Origin: Montifringilla adamsi
Lineage: Eukaryota; Chordata; Aves; Passeriformes; Passeridae
Direction: 5' to 3'
Assembly (NCBI GenBank): GCA_017590115.1
Contig: JAGGNK010000002.1
Location: 17,231,264-17,295,263, forward strand
Length of the DNA: 64,000 nt
Numbering within the stretch: the stretch's first letter is position 1; every line of letters begins with the position of its first letter. Made by a program: the position numbers and the translations under genes. The notes under the pieces are model-generated. The model searched no databases and was not told where the DNA came from. It saw only the letters and a program-made list of their open reading frames with translations. Positions 49,851 to 63,600 of the stretch are shown in pieces.

Positions 49851-52800
49851 GAACAGATTGGATGGATGGAATTTAGTTCAGGTACCAGCAGAATACAGGC
49901 TAATATAACTTTGGGAAACTAATCTAAAGAGATATATTTAATAGTAAAAAAAGGCAGAAAATTCTAAAATCATTTTAAAAAGTCGTTGAAGAAGGATTAC
50001 TTTCATATTGGTTTTAGTTTTAAATTTAGCTAATTTTAAGGTTGCAGTTTAGCAGGACTTTTAAATATAGTTATCAACACACTTGAAAAATTGCTGTATA
50101 ATCTTTTCACTGCTTCAACTAAAATGCTTTAACAGAATCGACAGGTATGACAGGAAATACTGCACAATCTACTTTTCATTTTACTAGGTTACTTACTTAG
50201 TATAAACAAGAACAGAGCTGTGGTTTTAAAATAAATTAGAGGGGATTTTTTAGCTCTGAGCAGTAATATTTGTATTTCTCAACCTATTAAAGTGACTTGG
50301 AACAAATATATACCTCCCCCTTGAAGAAAAAGAAACAAATGTAATTTGTTATTTAATGTAATTATAGAGAGAACAACTGGGAACCATGAGACTACCTTAG
50401 ACAGGGATTTTTAAAAGATCCTTTTGTTCCATCCTTTGCAAATCATTTTCCATGATTCATCACATAACTCATTATTCAAGCCTTTTCCAGAGGAACTATC
50501 AGACTTATAAATTATTTAATGGTAACTCTGTGTTGAACATGTTTCTCTCCAATTCATACTACAATATAATCCCATTTTGGTCTGGAAATAATAACTCAAA
50601 CCTTCCTTGACAATCAGAGTAAATCACACTGAGATTTTTAATCAACTAAAAGATGGGTAAAGTTAGAAAGAGAGCTAAAACTACATCCAGAGCCCATAGA
50701 AACAGGGAATCACAGCAGTATTCCTGCTCTTTGTGTTCCCCTTTGAGCTGAGCACATCAATCATGTCTCCAAAATAAAAAGGAGGGGAATTTTAAATGAA
50801 GAGGTTAACAGGTAAGTCCAAGCAACTGCACCATTCTTTTAACTATTTACCAGATTTGTCTTGAATTGGGCTACATTTAAAGCTCAGCTGTGGAGGGAAA
50901 AATACGATTCCTAGGGGGCACAGGGAACCCAATAACTTTCTTCTTCATGCTTAATAATCTTGTATGTGAGGGACCAATCTAATTTGTGGAAACAGATTGT
51001 ACCTTAGGGATATGTTATTTCAACCCAAACTGAATATATTATTCATCCTAAAAAGCAGCAATAAAGATTATATAAGATGTAATTCATTATTTTTCTAAAT
51101 GTTCCACGATTCCACGGGGACGTGAGACTTAAATAGCTTACAGGAAGCCTACCTTAATTAGGTTGCTTTTCAAATCAAATATAATATAATTTTAGCCTAA
51201 AAAAAAAAATGTCACTCAAGGGAAGCATTCCATTTAGAAGGATGATTAATGAAATTTAAAGGGGAGAAAACCCACACAGATCCATGGGTAATGAAAGATG
51301 TGATCTGGGAGAGGGAAGGACGCACACGGAAATGGACACGTACAAATATGCTGTGAGCTATACACAGATATCCCTCTCATATTCATGCATTCCTGCACAC
51401 TCTCATGGAGAAAAGGCAATTTGTTACCAGAGCAACCACGGTCAGTTGGCTTCTTTGTCCTCCATCAGAGCTGGTTTGCATTTCTGCTAACTCATTTTAG
51501 CCATAGAAGCTCTGAAAAATTGGTGGTATAAAGAGATTTATTTAAGATGTGTACTCACTTTTACATTTGTAGGAATGGTTTTTTCCATTTCTATTAAAAA
51601 AAAAAAAAAGAGGAAAATTTGAATATTTTTTTCCAGAGATTTACAAACAGCCCATTGTAAGACAGAGAAGGTATAATTGAGGTACTTTGCCTCAATGGGG
51701 TATGAAAAGTCTGATGTATATGCCATAGAAAGAGGCATTGCTTTTCTGTGCTCAGAGTAATGCTTCAGTTTCTCAGATCCCACAATGCATTAATTTCCAT
51801 AAATATTGACTTTTAATGAGGGTCGTGGTCAATGATTTAATTTGGGGACTCCAATTCCACTGTCATTCAAGTAGCAGCAGTAAGAGCTGAAATTCAGGTT
51901 CTTTAATTCCCAGTGAATCCCTTGCTAAAGACACTCATTGCTAAGTTTTATTTATTTTTTTATCATTTTATTTTATTTGAAGGCTTCTCCAAATGGCCTT
52001 TAAATGAAGGGCTTGAATTAGGCAGGAAGCTCTGAAACTTTTGGCCTTACCCTGTTTGCATCCCAGCTAACACTGCAAGAAACACTCCAGGAAAATTCAG
52101 GTATCAGGGATTTCCACATCATAGGGAGCCATGGTCCTGGGCTGGAAGATGGTGGGTATAATCCACTTACAATTCTTCTTTTTCCTGTCAGGCAAGAAAC
52201 TCTTCAAAATCAAGAATATTTTGACTGAACAGTGAGAGAAGGAAGAAAAAGCCATGGATTTATTGCTTTTTCCCAATCTCTTTGTTTCTTGTTTTGTTTC
52301 ATTTTTGTTTTGTTTTGTTGTGCTTCACAGTAGTCTGGGCAAGGAGCACTCACATCTTCTCTATTAGAAACAGATCCATCCTGTAAGTCTGGTCTATACT
52401 TTAAACAAAACAGACTAATGTGTTTAATTAATTACAGTCTGTTCATCAGAGACACTTTTCCAGTAAATAAAAATCATATTATCTCCAGAGAAATGACATA
52501 TATGAAGCGGTTAGGGGCTGCAAACAGTAATTTTCCTCATAAATGGCAATAGGGATTTTGTAATATGATTTCACGTAGAGCTCAGATATTTCAGTTTATA
52601 ATGTTAAGATGTACTTCACTAGATCTGTGAAAAAAATGTTATTAGTTTTTGGCTTGGTGAGAGACTACAATTTTTAATCAATTCTGGGTCAATCAATTTC
52701 TAGTTTGCTTAGAACAAACAACAGATGTTGTTTTGAGTCAAATGAACCTTTGTTTTTAGCTATATGCTTTAACCTTAAAACCTGCTATTTAGTTTTAACC

Positions 52801-53841
52801 AGCTTTAGATGAGATGTTATTTCAAAATAACAGGTTTAAAAAAAAAAAAAAAAAGCCCTTTATGCCTCTTACTTTTCAAATTTTGAACATATTTCTGGAA
52901 TTTTAGTTGACTTTTTTGTATGGATAATCCAATGCACTTGCCAAATAAGAACCCTACCCAGAATTCTGTGTCAATCTGGACAAAAAAAAGAAGCCAGCCT
53001 GGACATTTCCCTCCACTGCAGACACTTCTGTTTCACCCTCCACAGGTCAGTCTTCCCATACCTTCAAAAAGAGGAGGCTGCAGTAATAAGTAATAAATGT
53101 GAAACCTTGAGAGATTTAGAAATAGGCAGGACTTTCTTGCTAATGAACAAAAAGCAATTAATCAGGTGCAGGCAGCAATGTGTAAGGCAAATGGGCAGAG
53201 AGGCAGATTGTCATGGACAGGCACCATGGACCCAGAGTGACCCCATGCTTTGGGGTGCAATGCTCTCTGTGTGTGTTCCCAAGCAGATTTAAAATAAATA
53301 ACAGCTTTTTTTGTGGCTCACATTGGAGGTGCTTAATGGGGTCTGGCAGGTGCCAGTTTGTTCAGGTGGTTTTTCATGTGTCACACTTTCTCCATGTCTG
53401 TCCTTCAGCCTTCTCTAAACTGTTTGCTAAGCAAATATGGAAATACGGAAAAGCAAAGGTGGAAAACGCCAAATTTAGGGCTCTGGCATTTTGGACACAT
53501 CCCAGTCCTCTCCCAGGAAGAGCCCCTGACCTCCTCCCACAGCACGGCTGCCAGCACATGGGAATGATCCTTTCCTCTAGATCCAGGGGGCTGGGACAGA
53601 GAACATTCCTGGAGCCCACCACGAGCTCCTTTTGAGTCTGGAACCCTGAGAGGCATCAGCCAGCTCCTCTCCTTGGGCACCGAGTGACTTTAGGGCCTTA
53701 GGGAGGAAAAAGGGTTTTGACACCAACACAGAGTTCTCCAGCAGCACCTGGGCTCTTGTGTTGACCAAATCAGCTGCTGGCTGAAGGTGCTGCTCCTTCT
53801 TCACGTGGTGGTGTCCTCTGGGCTAAGGTGGACACATCTCA
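49851..53841. other. No gene or repeat recognised
   Basis: AT-rich non-coding DNA with an A13 run near 51598 and an A16 run near 52838. The part at 53400-53820 is GC-richer and has overlapping frames of 69-140 codons. I could not see a retroviral TM domain there, although it lies just 3' (minus strand) of the envelope relic. Confidence 0.4.
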
Positions 53842-54299
53842 AAAGCCATCAGGATGTAATTGAGGTAATTGAAAGGGAATCTCAAATGCAGACTGAACTA
53901 AAGGAGTATGGTTGAACCATCAGGTCTGATTTTTGGATATACTCTGATAGGGAGTAACATCTTCAACCAAAGATTGGTTTTCCCCTGCATAATTAAATTT
54001 GACACAATAGGTCATGTACACAGAGCCAAGGATCTCTAATTCTTGAGGTCAGGAAGATGCCTTGGGAAGGTGAGGAGCCCACTGTTACATGCATCCACTA
54101 GAGTAAAAAAATTACTTGGGGGTGAACTTTTAGATGTGCCTGATAAAGCTTTTTGAATATCTTTCAGGATTGGCCAAACATCCACTGGCACACCAACCAA
54201 ACAGGTGGAAAATGGTTTCTTGGGGGTTGTGGTGGACAAACATTTGGTATCCAAACCTGAAGCATTAGCTAAAGTCACCCAAACATTTGTTTTAGCTGG
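53842..54299 (-). pseudogene. Endogenous retrovirus env (surface subunit) relic
   Basis: A broken piece of an avian retroviral envelope gene, encoding the N-terminal part of the surface (SU) glycoprotein. A first open frame spans 54299 down to 54036 (87 codons plus stop). It contains NVWVTLANASG near its start, two cysteines in the pattern C-L-S then P-F-S-T-C-L-V-G, and ends shortly after LPDLK. A TAG lies directly upstream in this frame. The similarity continues in another frame from about 54048 to 53842, with ELEILGSVYMTYC, an internal TGA at 53920-53922 and a final TGA at 53839-53841. Potential N-glycosylation sequons (NAS, NQS, NQT, NHT) occur across both parts, as expected for SU. The cysteine and W-V-T-x-A-N arrangement resembles alpharetrovirus-like Env. 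With a frame change and a stop it cannot make a protein. No gag, pol, TM or LTR was found adjoining it. Confidence 0.65.
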
Positions 54300-57200
54300 C
54301 TAACTGGCAAATCTGCATGGCTAAAAGCAACTGCCCCTTCAGCTCCACATTTTCCCTGTCCCTCCTGATGTTCTGGAGCTGGCTTCTCCTCAGCCTGGAA
54401 CACTCTCAGAGGTCTCTGCCCTCTTTCCCAGCCTGCAGTCAGGGTCACAGCACGTTCACTCAGGCATGAGCACAAACACCTGAAATTAAATATGGGGCTT
54501 TCCATTTTCCACATTCAGATGAGTTATTTAGGATTCAGCTGTGGTCACTGCAGTTTAGGTAAGTGGGGGTCACCAAGGAATAAGGAGAGGAAAATAAAAG
54601 AGAATATCTGGAAGAAATATTTTTCAAAGGAAAGGAAAGACTTCAGTTGTCTGGTTTTATTTCCTATGATTTTACAGCCTGCTCTTTGATTTTCTGTGCA
54701 AGAAACAGTCTGCCTGTCTTATCTGTGAAAGAAGATAAGGGCACATCACATCATAGTATTTTGAACCAACTCTTAGCCTTAGACTCTGCTCTAAGGTCTC
54801 ATTATTCCCAGAGGATATAGATAGAAAAGTCTGTCTCGAGCACAATTTTTTTCCCCTTCAAATTATATGACAAGTCTTTAAAAGAAGTTATTTGTCCATT
54901 ATGCTACAATATGTCTGGGAAAGGTATCCATCATGACTGAGGAAAAATCATTCATTTTCAGACCTGTCAGTCTGAGCAGACAGAGTAGGGAACATCTCAG
55001 CACGGAAAAACAGAAGCAGCTCATCCTGCATTAAAGCTCAGCACTGCCAAGGCACCTCTGACATCCAGAGTTCCTTCCTCCTTTTACTTTTCCAACAGGA
55101 AGTTCACGTTTCCAGTTGGAGTGCAGCTGTTTTAACTCTGGTAGAAGCTGAGTGCTGGCAAGGAATGGGAGAGCTCAGGTGCATCCTCAGCCTGCTCTTC
55201 TGCTGGGCAGGAAAACAAGCAGAGAGTTGCACACTCCCAGTGTGTGACATCCCAGTGAGGATGAGTCAGGGGGAATCAGCACAAAAATTCAGAATAGATG
55301 TTAATAAACAGCAAAATTCTCATGTTTTGGAAGGTATAGAGACTTGTCCTGTAATGTGATGATGGTGTGACATGCTTACATCAGACCCCAAGAGCTCACA
55401 GAAATAACTGCACTGACAGGAAGCAAGCCATGATCACACAAGCTCCATTAATCCCTTCTGTAATAGAGATTTCTACATGCATCCTTAGATCAGATCACAT
55501 AAAACTACAAACAAGGCAAAAAAACCCCGGAAAATTCTTCAGGTTTTGATGAGAAATGCAGTTGTACAGGTTAGCTAGAAATAGAAATTGTGTTAACATC
55601 AGTTAATGGGCAATTATGGCATTTTAAAGTGTTCATTTTCAGATTGTTCCATGCATAATGACAAGACAGGAAATAATTATCCAAGTCCTTAGTCCTAACC
55701 CTTCATAAATTAAGATTCTCCCTCTGCTACAATGTCTCACCCAGTCCCACAAGACCACAGTTGTGGCAGGAAAAATTCCTATTAATGATGGATGGATTCC
55801 ACACTATGAATATCTTAAAATAAGACAACAAAAAAGGAAAAGAATTATCCAAACCTGAGTGAGATCTTCCAGACTATAGCAGCAAAAACATCAGCCTTCA
55901 TTGCTTCACTTCTTATGAGAATGGAATAATTCCCACTAAAGGTAGACTGCAATTCATAAATGCAATTTAATTTAGCTTTTCCTCAAAGTAATGGACATTT
56001 TAAAAAAATCAAGAAAACAAAACAAAAAAGAAAGCTGGAATTAAGGCATTTTTTTGCCACTCAAAACCACGTACAACAAAACAAATTGTATGTGTAATTG
56101 TATTTTGACCATGCTCTTATTATCTGTCATAAATCTTGTGTCTGAGTATAGATATTGTACAATTACTTTCAACATTTGGCATAATTGCTTTGATCTTAAC
56201 TGTTATTCATTCTGAGAGAAAAACACAGTGGATGATACCAGATAACAAAGGGAGCATTTATGAGTAATGATGCTGCTCAACAAACCCATTGTCATTCTCC
56301 CATTTAATAACTACAGTTAATGGTTATGTTCTCTGTGTGGCCCAAATTATGTGGCAATTCCTAATATAACAATACAGCAGTGGTAGCTCTACAATCCCTG
56401 AAAAGCACAGCAGAGAGTCTAAATAAAAAAAAAATAAATAAATAAACCCTGTGTGTCACCTGTCTGTATCCAAACGTTACATTAGTCATATTTCAAAGAG
56501 ACAAAAACCCCACTATTAAGCTTTTACATCACAGCAGGTGATATCCAATTCACCTAATTTTAGCCACCAGAAAGCGAAGACTAATTCTAAAATATCAATT
56601 TATTGTACCATCAATTACCAGGAGATAATTAATTCCTTCTTAAAATGCAGAGGCTGGATTGTTCTCAGGGGAACACCTTCACTGACTACAGATCACTTCC
56701 AGACAAGTTCTGTTCAGACTTGGAACAGAAATATTACTGTGATTCTCTGTGCCATTTGACTTCCCTCTAACAAACACCAACTTCAATCACTGGAAGAATT
56801 TGAAGTCTCAGAAAACCCTCTGAAAACCTCCAACAGAAAAAAAAAAAAAGCCCAGCAGACCACTGATATCCAGCACAGCACTGATTACAGGAAGTTTTTC
56901 TTTTTTAGATTGTTCGTTCTCTTTCTCCAGTTACCCCTGAAGTGAATTTAAAACGTTGATATATATTCATAATAAGCATTAAAGCCCCTCTCGACTCACT
57001 GCATTTCTGCACAAGAGCTCCAACTTGCTGAGCACAGTGTGTGGCCCTCATTCTGAAGTGAGCATCACTGAAATGCATAGCAGTACTCAGTTGTGACCAT
57101 TTAATTAAGTGCCCCAGGTCATTCTCCAGACCAGATGTAGTGGAAGGAAGGAGGAGGATGAATGGAGTTGTGAGTTCTCCCCTGGGCTGGCACAGGAAAG

Positions 57201-60200
57201 GCTCCCCTGGGTGTTTGATGTTGAGCTCTTCACTCAGGCCAGCAGCTGAGCCTGGCTCTGTGTTAATTTCTCATCATTCCCATTAGTCCCTAACAAATAT
57301 AAATATTGCACCATTTGCAAACTTGGCATGTTCTTTCTCTGTCTCCAGCAAATATCAACTACTCAGTAACATCCCAGGGCTTTCTTTTCCACCTGTTAGA
57401 AACTTAAAACTGTTTTCTATGAGGGAGTCACTTCGAAACTTAATCTGCAAAACAACCTATAATTCCTTTTAATGAGAGTTAGGGAGAAAGAAGCTGGACA
57501 AATCCAGACATCAAAATGCTGCCTGTCCTGTCCAAGCCTGCAAGTTTGTCAGAATGGAACAACAGAGAAAGTTTGAAAAGACAAATTGCACAAAACCAGA
57601 TGTGTAATAGAAGATTCATCATTGTAATAACTAGCTGTCCTAAAGGCCAGGCTTAATTGTTCTTTTATTTTGCTTAGAATCAAATATCAATCCAGTTGAT
57701 CCATAACTCCCAAGTCATTATTTTTACCTTATCCAATACTGGGGCAATTTTATAACCTCAATTTTTTGTGCAACCCTCCTTTTCTTTTAAATGTTGGTGT
57801 TAGTTGTGGCTCAGGACACACAGTCAGCTCTTCTCTGCCTCCAGAACTCATCCTAGACTAGAGGATTACAGATTGTACTCATGTAACTTCCCCATCCTCC
57901 CAACTTAGAGCTGACAACAATTTCATTTCTTCAGGAAAGAGCTTCTTGATTTCAAATCCTGCTATAACTTTTATTTCTTACATTGGTCTTACAAAACTAT
58001 TTTTAACCCAAACACTCTTTATTTTGAAAAACCTTCCTTTTTACTTACTCTATTCACTATTGATATTGCTATTATATTTTTTTCTTCCCCTTAGTAACTG
58101 CTTAAAACCTTTTAAATAGTAACTTTTGTTTACTACCTGTTTCCTGGTTTTATATTCCTTATTCTTTTTTATTGCTGCTCTCCTGTGTCCTTTTTCACCC
58201 AGTGACTGCCTTGAGCACTGGAGCTTTATTTAGAGAACAATATAGGGGCTAAAAAGGGTTAAATTTAACTATTTCCAATCTATATAACTTACAATATTGT
58301 AAGTGCTATATATCTTTATGTCTATCAGAGCAAATATTCCAACTGCTTTAAAAAAAATCAGGATTCCTGCTCCTTTTGTTGATTAAGACACAGCAGCCCT
58401 CAGTGGTTTGGCAGGCACAAAATCAATGCAATTTTGCCCAGTTTGGGGGCAGGCTGAGGCTCTTCCATCTGGGTGAAATGATGGGATACCACACATGGTT
58501 TCATGGCTGCAGGACTTGCTTTGTAGCATCCATGGATTTGCTTCATCCTGCTGCAGCTACTTGCTTAAGTATGGGCCTGCAAATAATTCTTGACTTTAGT
58601 TTTTAATTCAATTCTTTAAAAATAGCTTACTTAATAAAGTAGCAGAGATTAAACACATTGGAAAGAGTGATTTTTATGGGAAAAAATAAATGCCTCTCGT
58701 ATAAGTGACAAGCCAGTACGCTGCAAAAATAAATAAGACTAAAGATAAAAATACCAAGGGGGGAAAAAAGGGATATTTTGCCAGTGGTGAACCAGTCTCT
58801 TAAAAAGAAAAATCACTGGGAGAGGAGCTGTACATTTATCTGCTTTCTGTTGCCATCTGTGTAAGATCTGAGGGGAAGGGAGGGTGAGAGCATCCCAGCA
58901 CTCAGTCCCTGAACTCCCTTCCCTCTCCTCTCTTTTAATCCTGCTTTTTCAGCTGCAGTTTCCAGCAGAGGTTGGTGTTCCCAGCACATGCTGCTCCCTG
59001 GGCTTGAGTGGTGCTGCAGAGAGTGAACGGATGGCAGAGCAGCAGCCGGGGCAGGAGCAGGCAGATCCTGGAGGGGAGAGGAGCTCCACAACTGTTAAAT
59101 TGTTTTTCTCAGTACTGCAGCAGCGATAAGACCTGGCTTTATCTGAATGCTCCCCGGACCAATTGTTTTTCCTCTCACTGTCCTCACAATACCTCTGCAC
59201 AACTCTGGAGTCAGGTGCTTAAAGTCTTAGCAACTTTCTGCTGTTTAAGACACGAGCGGCTTTGGGGAGGCTACAAAATCAAATTAAGGGCAGAATTTAA
59301 CCTTCGTTGTTTTGCTGTGTGGTTACCATGAGCTTTATGGGGCAGTGACCTTTCTGTAAATCCAAGGTTTAATTATATACAAGCCACTTACTGGCCAGGT
59401 TTACCATGTTGTGGATGGCACAGACGAACTCCTCCACCGAGCTGAAAAAATCCCCAAGCAGAACATACATATAAATAGACTCAAATGTCTCTAATGCAGG
59501 CATCATCATTTAGTTGATATTTCACTGCAAAACTTTGTGCCAGACATGAAGACATCTTCATCCATAATGATCAAGCCCAAAATAAAGGAAGATAAATTGT
59601 GTTTGACAATATTAAGCTTGCACACACCTCTCTCATCCTTTGCTCAGTTTAAAAGAGATTCTTTGCACAAGCCTTGCAATTTCTTTTTCTTGGGAAGAGA
59701 GTAGAAAACATGCAGTGAGGAAGTAATTATATGGAATAACTAGTGTGGGATTCCCACATGTAAAATACTCTGAAATTCAGCTCTTTATAAATCAGAATAT
59801 CAGTATTTTCCTCATTCTTGTTTGGATTTTATCCGAATACATTTCCTGTCCTTCCAATACTTCATGTGGTATAAGCTTTATTAAAGTCACTTTTGGAAGC
59901 ATTTGAGGTTGAACACAAAGTCTCTTAATAATAATTATCTGATACAACATATGAACATTAAATATGAATTTGATGCTACTCAATACTTCAGTTGCCTCGT
60001 TATTTTGGCAGCCATTTAAATATGATGTAAGCCTTGAAATGAATTAATCATACAGTCATGCTTAGGTAACAACATCTTATATATAAGAAGGCAAGAAAAA
60101 TCTGCTCTACAAAGATTAGAGGGCTGAGAGTTAATTGTGCTCCAGTGACTGCTGTGCAACACAGCAACATCCAAACTCATTTTAACCCTTCTTCTTACTG

Positions 60201-60569
60201 CTAAAACTGTGTAGAGCAGCTTCAACTCAGAAAAGGCTCTTCTGCTCTGGAAAATGAGGAATGTTACAATCCTGATCTGATATTTCTAAAATAAAGCCAT
60301 TATTGTTAACCTTTAACAGGAGCACTGGGGGAGTGCATCCCTCAGTCCAGCTGGAGCTCAGCTTGGAGGCTGCAGGGTTTGAGGAAGCTTTCTTCCCTAG
60401 GCCTTTGAAACTCAGCAAAAATGGAAAAAAAGAAGGGATTTGGGGCATCTTTCTGCTGCCAGCCAGAGGACAGGCTGGATAAGAATGTCTGTTGAGTATT
60501 TGTCATTTTCTCCTGAATAGCAAGTCCCACAAGTCCATGAGAACCTTGTGTACTCACACAAGTTTATTT
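54300..60569. other. No gene or repeat recognised
   Basis: About 6.3 kb of mainly AT-rich DNA. Between 54300 and 54520 the sequence is GC-richer and might hold a decayed upstream part of env, but I cannot align it by eye. An (AAAT)n-like run lies near 56427-56446 and a perfect 18-bp palindrome at 58287-58304. Open frames are at most 107 codons and unrecognised. Confidence 0.4.
58287..58304. other. Perfect 18-bp palindrome
   Basis: ACTTACAATATTGTAAGT reads identically on both strands, with no spacer. It lies in AT-rich DNA, where short palindromes are fairly common. No transposon ends are visible around it. Confidence 0.9.
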
Positions 60570-60624
60570 CATAGACTCAAAGGATGGTTTGGGTTGGAAG
60601 GGACCTTAAAAACCATTTAATTCC
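60570..60624 (-). mobile_element. CR1 LINE 3' tail, short fragment
   Basis: CATAGACTCAAAGGATGG is followed by TTTGGGTTGGAAGGGACC and TTAAAAACCATTTAATTCCC. On the minus strand this is the end of a CR1 copy with its terminal octamers at the left. A T-rich tract (60637-60650) follows directly. Nothing more of the element can be recognised. Confidence 0.88.
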
Positions 60625-63600
60625 CATATTTTTTCTTTTTTTTTTTTTTATATTTCTCCACGTTTTTCTTGTGCTGTCAGTACATGAAAGGCCTGAAAGC
60701 TGCCTTGTTTCTGCAGGCTTTTTGACAGAGCTGTTCTCTGTAAAGCTTTTCAGAGATGGATGGATTTGAGTAAAAGCCAAAAGGCATTTAGAAGGAAATG
60801 TCCTATGGAAAGAGACTGCCCAGGCCTGGGATAATGGAAAGAACAATGTGGTTTTGACAACTACAAGGGAAGCAAAGGGGAGAAAAATCAAAAAGAGGTG
60901 AAGTGAGTCCTTAGGCAGCTGCTTTTTGTTGTTGTTTTCCATTTTTCCTGAAAGGCTGGACTGGCAGACAGCAGTCAGAGGGTCTTGGTAGGCTGAAAGT
61001 TAAAAATGAACCTCTGGTTTTTACTCAGAGTTTCTCTCCTTCCCTGTACACTGATTCCAGCTACACAAAACCTGAACCAAATGCATCTGAACCTTCTGTC
61101 AAGGTCTTTCCCTCCATGCCCTCCCTCTACCAACTCCCCTGTTTCAGTGTATCTCAAAACAAATGGTACTTTACATTAAAAGCATGTCAGTCAAACCAAA
61201 TGGCTTGCAGGATTATATTAAAATACCTACTGACATGAAAACTAACAAAAATTAAATAATACACCATATGAAATTCAGCAGCTCTGGACCTGAACTAACC
61301 CATATCACTCAGGGCAACTCGCAAAACTGTTTCAAATATTTGCTAAAACAAGGTGACAAAGGCATTTAATGAAAAGTTATATCTCTGTTTATCATCATTG
61401 CATTTCTTTCTTGCAAATATTTAACCTTTGCACATTCACAGACTATTCAATCCATATTTTCTACAAGTATGGTGAAAATGAAATAACATGAAGATGTATG
61501 ACTTATAAAAAACACAACCACCATTCACCAGCAAATTGTAATTCCCTACATCCATTTTAGCTGCAGAATTACATTTTTTTATAAAAATATTACTGATACC
61601 CATTAACTATTTCAAGACAGAAAAGTTGTATTTTATGGAGAAATAATTATTTAGCAAGAAAAGGTTTGCCTTGATTGAGATACAGGATTTCATTCCCCTG
61701 ACTGAAGTGCCCAGGTTAGAAAAGCTGCTCACACACTTTATTCCTAAAAGGAGAAGCTGGGTTTCCTCTGGAGGGTCCACTGCAAAGCACCTAAGTTAAA
61801 TTCTTACTCTGAATTGCCCTCTGGAGAAATCTCTCTCTCTCTTGTCATGAATTTCATTGGAGGCTTAAGAAGATTAGTTTCTGGTTTAGGCACCAAAACT
61901 CCTGGAGTTAGATGGTGCAACTCCCTCTTTATGCACCTAAACATATTGAACAACACTTCCTTTTCATCTAAAAACAAAGACTTAATGAGCTGTAATGAAT
62001 TTCCAGTATTCAAATTAAATTAAGTCACCATTACTTTTTCTTTTTCTTTTTTTCATAAAATGACAGTCCATGTTCGGATTAAAATAAAAAGAAAAGTGAA
62101 AATGGCATTTCCCATCTTTTTAAGCTGTTATCTCCATTGCTGAGGCTGGCAAGAGTGTAGGAAGCATTTGGACTGTTGAAATCCTTGCTATTTTTCCATA
62201 TGGATTGCCAGCAGCAGTCATAGCACTCCCAATTCCATTTCACCAAACTGACTAAACAGAATTAAGGGCATTTACCCTGCGGAAGGGCTGTGAATAGGAG
62301 GAAGCAAACACTTGCATAAATGGAGCAAACCCAGAGGAAGCACATCACCCTGCAGTGAGCAAACCCTGAGCTGTGCAGGGGCTGAGTGCTTTTTGTGGAG
62401 AAAAAAAAAAAAAAGCTCTGCTTTCCTCACTCCCAGCCCCTCGTGAAATTCGCTGTATTTCAGGTGCTGTCCCTGGCTGCCTGGCCACGAGTCAGTGATT
62501 TGTGTCCCATCCAATTTAGCTCACGTGAGAGCACTCCAAGCTGCTCGCCATGTGTCAGGGGCTGATAATTGCATTGATCCCCTGGCCGTGGGCTCAGCCA
62601 GGACCCTCTGCTGAGCACAGGGCAGCTGGGCACGGGAGCGCTGGAATTAGGGAATTCCACTCTTTGGCTGGTTTGATTCCAATCAGCCTTGGCAGAGTGG
62701 TGCATAAAACAGGGAGTGCTAAATGTGCCAATAAGTGAATTACTTTTCAGATTATGTTTCCGGTGGAGATATTGATGAGCGGGCTTTGTGAGCTGAATAT
62801 AGAAGTTTGTTACATTCTGTTTCCCATTGAACAGGTGAATGTATTCTGATAAAATGAAGGGGGAAATGCTGTTCATCTGCAGACTTTTTTTTTTAAAAAA
62901 AACCCCAAATTTGTTTTTAAAGAGCACCATAGTTACTTCTAACAATAATTTTCACTCTTCTCTTTAATGTTCTTGCCAGGAAAGAATTCTGAGTGAAAAG
63001 ACATTTTCTCACGACAATGGACATTCAAAAACAAAGTTTATAAAACAGACTAAAAGACAAAGCTGCTGGAAATACAGCCACACTTCCATCATTTTGTGAT
63101 AAAAAAATCATTGCTAGCTGATCCTGCATCAGAGCCCAGTTATAATTTTTTTAAAAAAAAATCAGTTTTTGAGATATTCTAGCTATCAACTTCCCTGGCT
63201 AATTCCCTGAAAACCTTTATTAAAAAACCCCAAATATCCAAACCTAAAGATGTTATCAGCAGGTGATCAAGCTGTCAGTCCCTCATTTAAGGGTACTCAC
63301 ACTTAACACCCCAAATTTGAACAGTGACAACTTTTCCTGATTCTCATGTCTCTCTTGTTCCTTTTCTAACACCCCTTTAAGCACAGCACCTCTAAATCTG
63401 GGGAAATGCAGGTGCAAACTGAGATTCACAGCTCCATTTTCCAGCTGTCTCTGAGCACCCCCAGCTCCAAGGAACTTTCTGGAAGGTGCAGATGCTCAGC
63501 CCCTGTTGAGGATCCCTGCCAGGAGGATCCTGCTCGCAGCGTGCCAAGCAGCCACGAGCATTTGCAGGACTTATTGAGGTGTTTCAGTCCCTCATGCTTT

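Noticed and set aside
53374..53680. Downstream envelope TM domain next to the SU relic
   Set aside because: The minus-strand frames here lack a fusion-peptide-like stretch, the usual cysteine motif and a membrane span.
55350..55425. C/D snoRNA candidate with GTGATGATG and a downstream CTGA
   Set aside because: The box spacing is plausible, but no convincing terminal stem or internal C'/D' boxes are visible. Such short motifs are common by chance.
62460..62945. 161-codon minus-strand open frame
   Set aside because: No recognisable domain. It overlaps frames on the other strand and includes a homopolymer-derived KKK stretch. It may be chance in a locally GC-richer region.
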